Positions 51,701 through 59,450 of a stretch of 64,000 nucleotides of DNA are shown here, piece after piece; positions within the stretch are counted from its first letter, which is position 1; every line of letters starts with the position of its first letter. The stretch lies in NCBI GenBank assembly GCA_046329515.1, contig JAXLUM010000002.1:62001-126000 (forward strand), given 5' to 3'. The position numbers and the translations under genes are program-made. The notes below the pieces were generated by a model. It was not told the DNA's origin. It was given only the letters and a program-made list of their open reading frames with translations, and ran no database searches. Source of the stretch: Bog-950 sp046329515 (GTDB lineage: Bacteria; Bacteroidota; Bacteroidia; Chitinophagales; LD1).

Positions 51701-53203
51701 TGGAGCACCACACCGGCTCAAACTACAGCCAACGCCACACAATTAAGCGCCGGCCTGTATAATTTTAGTATAACTGATGCTGAAGGTTGCATAACTACAG
51801 GTAACATCTTAATTACTAATAACTGTGGCAATACGGTGCAGGGCACGGTTTATATTGATGCAAACAACAACTGCCAGTTTGATAACGGCGAAGCGGTAGC
51901 AGAAGGCTTCTCTATAATGGGTGCTTCAACGGCAGGTTATGGGTACGCTACATCCAACACACAAGGTGTTTACTCGCTTAATCTCCCACAAGCAAACACC
52001 GCGCAAATTTCTTTGTTTAATAATGATTTAGGTTGTTCTATAACATCCAATTGCACCGTACAAAATGTGCCCGTAAATTTTGGCTCCGCACCCGATACCG
52101 TAACCAATATCAATTTCGGCCTTCAGGCACCAATCAAATATAACCTGCAAATCTTCGGCTGGACCTCTCCCGGCATTCCCGGCGGTTCGCTAACTTCAAC
52201 AGGCACCTATAGTAATATGGTTCCCGGTAGTTTTTCAGGCCCCGCAACAATTACTTTAGTGCACGATGCCGGCATTGTGTTGCAAACCACTTCGCCCGTA
52301 TACGACAGTTACAATGCAGCAACACGCACCATAACCTGGCAAATTCCTGCCTCCACTCCTTCTTTATGGAATAGTAATGTTTCTGTAGTTGCTCATTTTT
52401 CCATCCCTTTATCTACACAAATAGGCACAATGCTGAACAACTACTGGCATATTGAGCCTACCCAGAATGATTGCGATACTTCCAACAATACCTCCAACGC
52501 ATTCAGATTTATTAGTGGCTCGTTCGACCCTAACTTTAAAGAATGCGCGCCCGATTCATTCATAACTGTAAATGATTCTGTGCTTACATACACCGTGCAC
52601 TTCCAAAACACTGGTAACGACACCACGCATTTTATTACCATTCGCGATACACTATCTGCCCTTGTGGACCCTGCCAGTGTTATGGACCTTGGCGCAAGCC
52701 ACCAACCATACACCTTTAACCTTAGCAAAAACGGTATACTAACCTGGTATTTCGACCCAATCTTTTTACCCGATAGCTTAACGGACCCAATCAACAGCCA
52801 GGGCTTTGTACGCTACAGTGTTAAGATAAAAGATGGCCTGCCTAATGGCACTATGGTTACCAACCGCGCTTCTATTTACTTTGACTACAACGAGCCTGTA
52901 GTAACCAACACAGCCGTTAATGTGGTAGATAAATCGGTGGGCATTATCAACATCACCTCTTGTGTAAACGTTAAGGTTTATCCTAATCCGTTAAACGATT
53001 ACTGCCTGTTTACTGTAAATGGCTTTGAAGGCAATTACACCCTTGAGTTGTTTGACATTACTGCCCGCAAAGTATTTGAGCAACAACAAATAGGCACCAA
53101 CCTATACCGCTTCAACCGCAAGGCTTTAGCCGCAGGCACCTACATCTACAAAATCACCGACATCAACGGCAACAGCGCCGTAGGCAAGGTAAGTATGGAG
53201 TAA
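48794..53203 (+). CDS. giant secreted FG-GAP/SprB-repeat protein with T9SS sorting domain, paralogue 2
   Basis: The 1,469-residue protein has the same architecture and almost the same length as the preceding gene. The leading repeats differ at many positions, while the last about 220 residues are nearly identical (HFQNTGNDTTHFITIRDTLS onwards), also at nucleotide level. The promoter area resembles that of paralogue 1 (a TACCTTCG-type element before the ATG). Function is probably the same, perhaps with different ligand binding in the propeller. Followed by two copies of repeat family 2. Confidence 0.88.
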   Translation: MKTLVRYSFVFFLLLTTLSTFGQYVQVGSKLTGTGAEGNADFGGAVALSADSSTLIVGAIELRTTNKLGGAWIFVRQGGAWVQQAILVGSSTAALSNQGCSVAISADGNTVLIGGSTDGDTLGAAWVFTRSGTVWTEQAKLVSANTTAKAMQGQNVALSYDGNTALIGAPKDNDSIGCAIVFVRSGSNWSQQAKLVGPGSIGKCAQGKYVSLSANGNTAVILGPEDNSWLGAVWTYTRSGSTWTQLGSKLALPALYSPYFWNGFSLSGNGQKLAIGDPYIGQYGGVDLYNLSGSTWQLQQSITSTNYISLSAGSLGMYASLSYDGKTLGFTGPRAYSSGYNYGAAYIFEDSSGTMVQKYFSIVLQGSTGPGYIQPVSVCGGGSFIAFGAPRADEPNGGVVVYHKSANTWSGMGVLQGRGDSGSPLMGSSVTISAAGDKIVVGAPKDNGGRGAFWTFTKNGNNWQPQGGRTTVAFTGTSSGFGESVSLSADGKTLATQGYRGWVFFPAKVGFWVFKDSAQSWVIEAGPLHADSGLSTNFGGGGASVSADGNTAFFANAGDDADTGTIYPYVRSGNQWVQQGNPLQGHPKGKEQGYITSLSADGNVGVWCLGTDTFAYVFRRTNGVWQQEARLSMFSPNTPYVVYASAAISGDGNTIALGNQADSSTGAVFVYYYSNGQWGLQAKLRAAGQPINQRFGQSLSFSADGNTLAVGNGIYVLDWGGGVWIYKRNGTTWSQFTSKLLPNDAIGQTHFGVSVALSANGNTLAVGGDYDDYYKGAVWVFQFNGLQVSTSSITNATCNNTSDGKILVQVTGGNAPYTFNWSNGSTSADSLVNLSAGAYYLTVHDTNGDSTTALFNVGVSGSLQTNATHNAICSSSSAAFVAVQPSGGTWPYQYAWSVPQQTDSVVSGLSAGTYFYTVTDAGGCAVSGNVTIPYTAFWSSAYGYEEQCALNNGFATAYAHGGTPPYTYLWSTTPAQTTANATQLSAGLYNFSITDAEGCITTGNILITNNCGNTVQGTVYIDANNNCQFDNGEAVAEGFSIMGASTAGYGYATSNTQGVYSLNLPQANTAQISLFNNDLGCSITSNCTVQNVPVNFGSAPDTVTNINFGLQAPIKYNLQIFGWTSPGIPGGSLTSTGTYSNMVPGSFSGPATITLVHDAGIVLQTTSPVYDSYNAATRTITWQIPASTPSLWNSNVSVVAHFSIPLSTQIGTMLNNYWHIEPTQNDCDTSNNTSNAFRFISGSFDPNFKECAPDSFITVNDSVLTYTVHFQNTGNDTTHFITIRDTLSALVDPASVMDLGASHQPYTFNLSKNGILTWYFDPIFLPDSLTDPINSQGFVRYSVKIKDGLPNGTMVTNRASIYFDYNEPVVTNTAVNVVDKSVGIINITSCVNVKVYPNPLNDYCLFTVNGFEGNYTLELFDITARKVFEQQQIGTNLYRFNRKALAAGTYIYKITDINGNSAVGKVSME

Positions 53204-53226
53204 GCACTGCAGCTCATTCTTGCAGG

Positions 53227-53370
53227 CTACACCGCGGCGTCCAGCCAAAGCGTGAGCATGCGTTACCACGTACCATCACTAGCTTTGTATTTGCGCGTGA
53301 GCCCGTCGGAAATTCGCGGAGCGTTTATTTCCGACAGTTCTTTTGGTTCCTTTTCTTTTAAAGAAAAGGG
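53227..53370 (+). repeat. structured repeat family 2, copy 1
   Basis: Starts CTACACCGCGGCGTCCAGCC, then GCGTGAGC. The 9-bp hairpin GTCGGAAAT (53305-53313) with ATTTCCGAC (53327-53335) has loop TCGCGGAGCGTTT. A 21-bp palindromic end, CCTTTTCTTTTAAAGAAAAGG type, closes the copy (53349-53369). The same order is seen in all full copies. Confidence 0.85.
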
Positions 53371-53468
53371 ACATAAAAAGAGATAGAGATAGCTATTACG
53401 AAACGAAGTTAGATTCTTGCCGCAGCATATGAATGAACCGATACATTTTTAAAAGACCCTCTTGCCGT

Positions 53469-53615
53469 CTACACCGCGGCGTCCAGCCAAAGCGTGAGCC
53501 GGCGTAATCACGTACCATCACCAACTTTTGTATTCGCGCGTGAGCCCGTCGGAAATTCGCGGAGCGTTTATTTCCGACAGTTCTTTTGGTTCCTTTTCTT
53601 TTAAAAGAAAAGGAA
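53469..53615 (+). repeat. structured repeat family 2, copy 2
   Basis: Same order as copy 1, hairpin GTCGGAAAT (53548-53556) with ATTTCCGAC (53570-53578). A perfect 26-bp palindrome (53590-53615), centred on TTTTAAAA and flanked by CCTTTTC/GAAAAGG arms, ends it. It lies 100 bp from copy 1 in the same orientation. Confidence 0.85.
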
Positions 53616-53693
53616 CGGAAAAATGATCAAATGAAATTTTAGAAACATCCAGCCCCTTATGCTATTGCCCCCAGACATAATGAAACATCAGCA

Positions 53694-55238
53694 TTATTCT
53701 TGCTTCACAAAGCGCGCAACGCGTTTCTCATGCTGATTGGTTAAAACGCACAGATAAACTCCGTTTGGCAGAAAAGACACATCTACTGCAGTCCTCTCTT
53801 CACTAACCTCTTGTTGGCTAACCAACCGTCCATCTATACCGTGAATTTCTGCCTTTGAAACACCGGCAGGCGCGTTGTTCACCATTAGTAAACCTGTAGA
53901 AGGATTAGGATAAACACTTAACAGCCCTTCACTGAAAGAAGGTAAGGCCGTTAAATCAGCAGACACTTTTGCCAGAAAAATATTGCCAACACCGGTTCCG
54001 TATAGCGTATCTAAACCAAAGTAAGCGGTATCATAAAACACGCCTGTAGCAAAAATAGTTGTACCAGAAGCTGCTAAACCAGTAACATTCTCATTCCATG
54101 GCTTACCAACAGCGCTACTAACCCGTTCAACACTCCCAATACTATTCAACTTTGCAACAAACAAATCGTAGTTTTTTAACCATGGTACTCCAATACCATC
54201 CATCTCCATATAAAATACGTGGCGCCCTCCTACGTAACAGTTACCATCATTATCTGCTGAAATACTATAACCTTCATCATCGCTGTTGGCACCAAATCCT
54301 CTAACCCAAACAACATTCCCCAGGTTGCTGTACTTAGCCACAAAAATATCGTTGCCGCCATTACTTATAATACTACTACTATCAAAATAGGCAGTGTCAA
54401 TAAAATTCCCGGTTATAAAAATTTCATTAGCTGGGGAAACCGCTATTGCATTTCCACCATCAAAGCGCGCACTTATATTGAAAGCATCACTGCCGGCCCG
54501 TGTAACCCAATTTAAAGCGCCATTCTTATCGTAACTACACAACACAATGTCACTTCCACCAAGGCAGGGCACTGTATTCCCCTCAATTAAAACGGTATCA
54601 GTAATAAAGCCGGTTAAGTAAATATTCTGTTGAGCATCACTTGCAATTCCATTCGGCGCAATATCCAACTTCTTCAACCACCGGCAAATACCATCAGAAT
54701 CAATGCAGGCCGCGTATGCCGCAGTTTGGGTGCTTGAAACTATACTGCATGTATCAATAGACAAGGTATCACCAAACTCACCGGCTATGAAGATAGTACC
54801 GTTTCCGCTAACGGTCATTTCCTGGCTCTTCAACAATCCATATTTTCGTTTAAATAGCTTATCCCACTTTACCTGTCCGTTCAAATCCATTTTTGTAACA
54901 AAAATGCTGTCGCTAATACTACTCAATACATAAAGGTTATCGGTACTGTCTGCTGCAACCACCAAAGCCTTGCCTAAAGTAGGCGTGCTCCAAATACATG
55001 CACCATTACTACCATACTTAAGGAGGTACCCTGCAGCCGTTGCAGCAGTACATGTAAGGCTGTCATCTAAAAGATTAGTAATCGGCAAGTAAACATTACC
55101 CTGCCGGTCAATTGCCAAAGAGGGTACATGGTCATCATCATAATTGCTTTTATTTTTTGCCCACTCCCAATTTTGAGCGCTGCATGTATAAAACAAAAAC
55201 AATAAAAGTGTCAACGCTAAAAAGCGCAATTGCCCCAT
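53694..55238 (-). CDS. secreted SBBP-type beta-propeller protein with T9SS sorting domain
   Basis: From the ATG at 55238 the product has 514 residues: signal peptide (FLALTLLLFLFYTCSAQ), then about seven propeller blades of the SBBP type (QGNVYLPI, NIYLTGF, NDIFVAKYSNLGNVVWVRGF). A type A sorting domain (LLSVYPNPSTGLLMVN, ending NGVYLCVLTNQHEKRVARF) closes it. The longer start at 55328 would translate the adjacent family-2 repeat and is rejected. Secreted, presumably surface-bound; ligand unknown. Confidence 0.85.
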   Translation of the reverse strand: MGQLRFLALTLLLFLFYTCSAQNWEWAKNKSNYDDDHVPSLAIDRQGNVYLPITNLLDDSLTCTAATAAGYLLKYGSNGACIWSTPTLGKALVVAADSTDNLYVLSSISDSIFVTKMDLNGQVKWDKLFKRKYGLLKSQEMTVSGNGTIFIAGEFGDTLSIDTCSIVSSTQTAAYAACIDSDGICRWLKKLDIAPNGIASDAQQNIYLTGFITDTVLIEGNTVPCLGGSDIVLCSYDKNGALNWVTRAGSDAFNISARFDGGNAIAVSPANEIFITGNFIDTAYFDSSSIISNGGNDIFVAKYSNLGNVVWVRGFGANSDDEGYSISADNDGNCYVGGRHVFYMEMDGIGVPWLKNYDLFVAKLNSIGSVERVSSAVGKPWNENVTGLAASGTTIFATGVFYDTAYFGLDTLYGTGVGNIFLAKVSADLTALPSFSEGLLSVYPNPSTGLLMVNNAPAGVSKAEIHGIDGRLVSQQEVSEERTAVDVSFLPNGVYLCVLTNQHEKRVARFVKQE

Positions 55239-55306
55239 AGGTTCAGGTTTTGGCCCATTAAAAACGCTTAAGCTACAGTAATGTTGTATTAAGAAAAAAA
55301 CTTTGC

Positions 55307-55474
55307 CTACACCGCGGCGTCCAGCCAAAGCGTGAGCCCGCGTTACAAAGTACCATCACTAACTTTTGCATTTGCGCGTTAGCCCGTCTGTTTCTCGCGG
55401 AGCGTTTAGAAACAGACAATTTCTTTTGCCTGTCCCGCCTTGGGCGGGGGTTACTTTCTTTTAAAAGAAAGTAA
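55307..55474 (+). repeat. structured repeat family 2, copy 3 (variant arms)
   Basis: Same start CCTACACCGCGGCGTCCAGC, but the hairpin arms are GTCTGTTTCT (55386-55395) and AGAAACAGAC (55408-55417), loop CGCGGAGCGTTT. Compared with copies 1 and 2 both arms changed together while the loop stayed the same. It ends with a CCCGCC/GGGCGGG hairpin and a 24-bp palindrome (55451-55474). Confidence 0.85.
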
Positions 55475-55539
55475 TAAAACAACGATTTACTCTTTATGAT
55501 GGCAAAAGAAAAAGCACACTAACCTAAACCTGATTGTAT

Positions 55540-55590
55540 TCTCCTTTACATTTAGAAGAGAGGATGTCCGCCACGCAGACAGAGATGAGA
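55540..55590 (+). repeat. decayed family 3 repeat
   Basis: GTATTCTCCTTTACATTTAG, then AGGATGTCCGCCACGCAGAC and AGAGATGAGAT follow the family-3 order (TCTCC ... GATGTCCGC ... GACAG-GATGAG) with broken stems. Recognisable only by comparison with 25912 and 58862. Confidence 0.4.
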
Positions 55591-55605
55591 TTGTAAAAGA
55601 ATGAA

Positions 55606-56154
55606 TTACGAAAAATACCCTTCCAGGTGTTCCATAATATTCTCAGGCTCGGCCATGCGGCCATCACCCACCAGTCCGCTGGCCAGTTCGCCATGCTCAA
55701 CCGGTATTAGTATGTTGCCGTAGCTGTGCAGCAACTCAATATTCTTTTTAACGGCCTTGTGTTTCCACATATCAAGGTCCATAGCAGGGGCAAAAAATAC
55801 AGGGCATTTGGCGCTTAAGTAAGTAGCCAGCAACATATTATCGCAAATACCCATAGCCATTTTAGCCAGTGTATTAGCGCTTGCAGGGGCTATAACTATA
55901 GCATCGGCCCACATACCCAATTCAACGTGGTTATTCCACTCGCTGCCGTTTTCAGTTAGGTGACTGTAAACCGGGTTTTTACTAAGTGTAGAAAAAGTAA
56001 GCGGTGTAATAAACAGCGAAGCCGAAGAAGTCATAATGACTTTTACTTCGGCTCCTGCTTTTACCAAAAGGCGGGTTAAGTAAACTGCTTTGTAGGCAGC
56101 TATTGAACCGCAAACTCCCAGTACTATTTTTTTTCCTTTCAGCGGGCTCTTCAT
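55606..56154 (-). CDS. coaC: phosphopantothenoylcysteine decarboxylase, stand-alone CoaC
   Basis: The 182-residue protein is only the flavoprotein half of CoaBC: GKKIVLGVCGSIAAYKAVYL, then WNNHVELGMWADAIVIAPAS with the catalytic His and the conserved ASANT. The substrate loop is PAMDLDMW, and the cap segment is GELASGLVGDGRMAEPENI. It uses FMN to decarboxylate phosphopantothenoylcysteine. The protein ends just after the GRMAEPE segment, where CoaB normally continues; CoaB lies at 35396-36037. It is 10 bp downstream of rpoZ. Confidence 0.92.
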   Translation of the reverse strand: MKSPLKGKKIVLGVCGSIAAYKAVYLTRLLVKAGAEVKVIMTSSASLFITPLTFSTLSKNPVYSHLTENGSEWNNHVELGMWADAIVIAPASANTLAKMAMGICDNMLLATYLSAKCPVFFAPAMDLDMWKHKAVKKNIELLHSYGNILIPVEHGELASGLVGDGRMAEPENIMEHLEGYFS

Positions 56155-56164
56155 AGAGCGTTAA

Positions 56165-56509
56165 TTATTGCTGCGTGGTTTCTTCTTCCTGCTTACGGAA
56201 GCTCAACTCATCATTCATAAACTCCTTGGTAGCTATGATGGTTGGGTGAGGCAGCTTTTCGTAGAACTTCGAAATCTCAATCTGCTCACGGTTTTCGTGT
56301 ATCTCTTCCAGGTTATCAGTATGCGAAGCAAAGTCTTCTAACTTGCTGTGCAGCTCTTCTTTCAAATCGCGCGAAATCTGATTAGCTCTTTTAGATATAA
56401 CATACAGGGCTTCGTAAACGTTGCCTGTTTTCTTACCAATCTCCATCAGGTTCTGGGTTTCCAGTATTGGGTTAACCTGGGTCATTTTAATCTTCTTCAG
56501 CTTATCCAT
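56165..56509 (-). CDS. rpoZ: DNA-directed RNA polymerase omega subunit
   Basis: The 114-residue product belongs to the Bacteroidota omega family. TGNVYEALYVISKRANQISR resembles the conserved omega helix pair (NRYEAVLVAAKRARQL type), and IATKEFMNDELSFRKQEEE is the C-terminal part. Omega helps fold beta' and assemble the polymerase. Its ATG overlaps the end of bamD by 8 bp, and coaC follows 10 bp after it, which is the usual order in the phylum. Confidence 0.85.
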   Translation of the reverse strand: MDKLKKIKMTQVNPILETQNLMEIGKKTGNVYEALYVISKRANQISRDLKEELHSKLEDFASHTDNLEEIHENREQIEISKFYEKLPHPTIIATKEFMNDELSFRKQEEETTQQ

Positions 56510-57683
56510 TGCTTTTCAGTTTTTTGATTTGCTCGCTTGCGTTGTTAAACATCTTTTCCGCTTCGTGCAAGTAACGGCTGTTCGGGAAAAGGTCGACAAA
56601 GGTATAATAAGTTTTCACAGTTTTCTCCAGCACAGGCAACTTTTGGGTGCTCTTGCGCTCCTCACTTAGCTGGTAATAACTCTTAACTATCGCAAAATGA
56701 CCCTTTTCTACCCAATTTTTCAGGTTTTTCTTCTGTTTTTCGTCAGTTATAAAGGGTTCGTGCTTTTTAACCTCGTTAAAAGCCACCAGGTATTGGTGCT
56801 CCCTGTCGGCCAGGTTAGTATACTCGGCCCCTTCAAAAGCGCCTTTTACAGCCAGGTAATGGGCTTCCATTTCATATTTCTTCGCTTCCTCAAGGTACTT
56901 ACTGGTGCTGAATTTGTACTTAAAGTTATTGTAGCTGTCCACCACGTGGTTAAAGCGTTCGGCCTTACGGGTAGGTATACTGTTATCAGCATACTTTAGG
57001 TTGCTCTTCACAATCATAAAGCTCACCTTCTCCACCTCTTCAATATCCGGAAAATCGCGCAACATGTTTTCGTAACTGGTAGCTGCGGCCTTGTAGTTGC
57101 CTGTTTTATAATAAAGTTCTGCAGTGCCAAGGGCCTTCTTCTCCAGCTTGCGGCGCAGTTTTTGTACGGCTTCGTTGGTTTCCTTTACATAGTTATTATC
57201 GGGGTACATGCTTAGGAAAAATGCATAAGCCTCCAACGCCTTGTATGTATAGGTCTGGTCCAGCTCCGGCTTTGGCGAAAGCATTTGGTAGCTTTTGGCA
57301 TACATATACAAACACTCCTCGGCATGGGTGTTAGCGGTATATTGGTCGTAAAAATTTTTGAAGTGGTAAGCGCTAATCATGTAATCGCCCTGCTTGTAGT
57401 TAGCCATACAATACATATAGTATAGCTCCTCTACACTTTGGCGGCCCTTCATAAGGCCTATCAGTTCCTCAAGCACCGGTATACACTTAAAGTATTCCTT
57501 CTTATTATACCATTCGCGGGCCTTGGCTTCCTTATACATAAGGTCGCGGCTCTTCAACACTTTTTCAGGTGTTTCGCAGCTGCTTATAAACAACAGCAAA
57601 CCGCCAACAGCAGCCAGTATAACCAGCCTTGCACCGCGCTTAACTGCAAACAATAAACTATAAACCGATAACTTATTTAACAT
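56502..57683 (-). CDS. bamD: outer-membrane assembly lipoprotein BamD
   Basis: The product is 393 residues from the ATG at 57683, with lipoprotein signal and lipobox LFISSC. TPR-like helical repeats follow: AREWYNKKEYFKCIPVLEEL, NYKQGDYMISAYHFKNFYDQ and YYKTGNYKAAATSYENMLRD. BamD is the essential lipoprotein of the BAM complex, which folds outer-membrane barrel proteins; it is anchored to the inner face of the outer membrane. It begins the operon bamD-rpoZ-coaC. A terminator-like hairpin lies before it. Confidence 0.92.
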   Translation of the reverse strand: MLNKLSVYSLLFAVKRGARLVILAAVGGLLLFISSCETPEKVLKSRDLMYKEAKAREWYNKKEYFKCIPVLEELIGLMKGRQSVEELYYMYCMANYKQGDYMISAYHFKNFYDQYTANTHAEECLYMYAKSYQMLSPKPELDQTYTYKALEAYAFFLSMYPDNNYVKETNEAVQKLRRKLEKKALGTAELYYKTGNYKAAATSYENMLRDFPDIEEVEKVSFMIVKSNLKYADNSIPTRKAERFNHVVDSYNNFKYKFSTSKYLEEAKKYEMEAHYLAVKGAFEGAEYTNLADREHQYLVAFNEVKKHEPFITDEKQKKNLKNWVEKGHFAIVKSYYQLSEERKSTQKLPVLEKTVKTYYTFVDLFPNSRYLHEAEKMFNNASEQIKKLKSNG

Positions 57684-57805
57684 AAAGGTGGGCAAAGATA
57701 GATTTTGACGCGGGATTACACAGTTACACTTCCGCTTAGCACAGCTATTAAGAATTAATAAGAATACAAACGGTTTAGAAACTAATTATTGCGGCGGGTA
57801 GGTAC

Positions 57806-57843
57806 AAAAAAAAAGAGTCGGCCCCTGACCTCCGACTCTTTTA
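57806..57843. terminator. bidirectional Rho-independent terminator upstream of bamD
   Basis: A-tract, stem AAAGAGTCGG (57812-57821) with CCGACTCTTT (57832-57841), loop CCCCTGACCT, then T's. It can stop transcription in both directions. On the minus strand it would end the transcript of the 58010 gene before bamD. Confidence 0.75.
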
Positions 57844-58009
57844 AACTTAAGCACTATGGTAGTTATCTTTAACGGCACCTGGGGGTAAAGGTTACACTGG
57901 CCGTGAAAAAAAGTTTATACACCTTACATTATATTGATTTTCAGACAAATAAAACCTCGTTTGCCAATCCTATTTTTCGCAACCTTAACTTTAAACATAA
58001 GGCTTTCCC

Positions 58010-58786
58010 TCACTTTTTACGCCTTAAACCGAAGCCTTCCAGCAGTATTGCAAGGGGCTTGGGCAACAGTGCCTCGCTCTTTCGCCCGGGCAGCCCCGTT
58101 TTAGCAGCAATTATTGATAAAAACTTCTCCTGCTTAATGAATAAGCGCAGCGGCGTATACCGGTAAACAAAATACCAAAGGCGGCTTACGCTGTTTTCTT
58201 CCGTGTATAGCATTTGCCTTTGGCTAATTACGTAATCAAACGATGTGGAATCAACGGGCATTATATATGGGCTGGCACCTCCAAGCGTAATAGTTGTAAA
58301 GCCTGTAATGTCAGTACAAACAATATAGCTGGCGTCAAATTTTATTTTAAACGGCAATGGAAGGGAATCGTCCCAGGCATATTCATAACTACAGCTATCC
58401 ACGGCTAAAACAGAATCAGTGGCATTGCTTACCGGCGCTGCATCTACCTGTGCAGTATCAGGTAAGGTCATTACATCTTTAGCCACAGCCCGGTTACTAA
58501 ACAATTGAAAAGCCAATAGGGACACCGCAAGAAATTTAACCGGCCTTGCGCTGCTGCGTGCAGTGCCTATGCGTATATCACGGTTCAATTGCTCCGTTCT
58601 AAAGCGTCCGCAGGTGTGGCCCTTGTAGCCGGTAAAGTGCTGCACAATCTGTGCATCTGTCATGCTTGTAAAATCTACCACAACCTTATTGCAGCTTTGG
58701 CAATGGCGGCCCTTATCTTCAAGGCTCATAAGGTTCCAATCCTCATGGCAGGGTTCAGTTACAGCTACTCGTAAAAATTGCGGCAT
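58010..58786 (-). CDS. hypothetical protein with CHEDW/CxxC N-terminal domain and one membrane segment
   Basis: The 258-residue protein opens with a short motif known from many Bacteroidota hypotheticals: PCHEDWNLMSLEDKGRHCQS, then CNKVVVDFTSMTDAQIVQHF and CGRF. The CHE, CxxC and CGR cysteines may bind a metal. A transmembrane segment (VKFLAVSLLAFQLFSNRAVA) follows near residue 83, then a beta-rich domain, probably periplasmic. Function unknown. Confidence 0.75.
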   Translation of the reverse strand: MPQFLRVAVTEPCHEDWNLMSLEDKGRHCQSCNKVVVDFTSMTDAQIVQHFTGYKGHTCGRFRTEQLNRDIRIGTARSSARPVKFLAVSLLAFQLFSNRAVAKDVMTLPDTAQVDAAPVSNATDSVLAVDSCSYEYAWDDSLPLPFKIKFDASYIVCTDITGFTTITLGGASPYIMPVDSTSFDYVISQRQMLYTEENSVSRLWYFVYRYTPLRLFIKQEKFLSIIAAKTGLPGRKSEALLPKPLAILLEGFGLRRKK

Positions 58787-58861
58787 AAGGTATAGAGCCC
58801 CTCATTTACACATAAGATGCACCTTTAATGAATTTTCACAAAATGAGGAGCCTTGCATTCT

Positions 58862-58915
58862 CCCTTCTCCTTTAGGAGAAGGGATGTCCGCAGCTACATG
58901 CGGACAGGGATGAGG
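58862..58915 (+). repeat. structured repeat family 3, copy 2
   Basis: CCCTTCTCC/GGAGAAGGG (58862-58883), AT, then GTCCGCA/TGCGGAC (58886-58905), followed by AGGGATGAGG. The loop between the second pair differs from copy 1 (GCTACA against CTTTTG). It joins directly a partial family-2 copy. Confidence 0.7.
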
Positions 58916-58918
58916 TTT

Positions 58919-58961
58919 TGTATTCGCGCGTAAGCCCGTCGGAAATTCGCGGAGCGCTAAA
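58919..58961 (+). repeat. partial copy of repeat family 2
   Basis: TATTCGCGCGTAAGCCCGTC then GGAAATTCGCGGAGCG: only the middle of the unit is present. The right hairpin arm and the palindromic end are missing. It abuts the family-3 copy at 58915. Confidence 0.6.
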
Positions 58962-59035
58962 CTCGCTGGTAATAAAATGCGCACTTTTAGATTCCCGCCT
59001 TTACGAAAACAGCGGTGACTTTTCTTTGGTTTTAC

Positions 59036-59130
59036 TGTCCCCCTGACCAATGAAATTGGGATAGGGGGACGAGGAGATTCCGATAGCTATCGGGATCGAC
59101 GGAGGGGGTTTGGTGGCTGCAAAAGAAGAA
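59036..59130 (+). repeat. structured repeat family 1, copy with two extra stems
   Basis: GTCCCCC (59037-59043) and GGGGGAC (59064-59070) enclose CCAAT/ATTGG. GAGG is followed by a GATTCCGATA/TATCGGGATC hairpin (59076-59097), then GGAGGGGGTT and a tail with GCAAAAGAAGAA. Both inner stems differ from other copies but pair within themselves. Confidence 0.75.
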
Positions 59131-59136
59131 CACAGG

Positions 59137-59305
59137 CCAAACCGCGGCGTCCAGCCAAAGCGTGAGCCGGCGTAACCACGTACTATCACCTACTCACTTG
59201 TATTTGCGCGTGAGCCCGTCGGAAATTCGCGGAGCGTTTATTTCCGACAGTTTCTTTTGCCTGTCCCGCCTTGGGCGGGGGGTCCTTTTCTTTCAAAAGA
59301 ATCGC
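59137..59305 (+). repeat. structured repeat family 2, copy 4
   Basis: Begins CCAAACCGCGGCGTCCAGCC (first bases diverged). Hairpin GTCGGAAAT (59218-59226) with ATTTCCGAC (59240-59248), then a CCCGCC/GGGCGGG hairpin and a decayed palindromic end. It follows the family-1 copy by 6 bp, so the three families are packed together here. Confidence 0.8.
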
Positions 59306-59450
59306 TTTGCGTTCATGAATTCCCCTATCTAAATAACAACGCATGAATAAAAGGGACATAAAAATTAAAGAAGTAGCTGTTCGAAAGATGATAGCAAAAG
59401 AAAGAATAGAAAAGCCTTTATAGGATAAGGTAGTCAGATATGACTCCACT

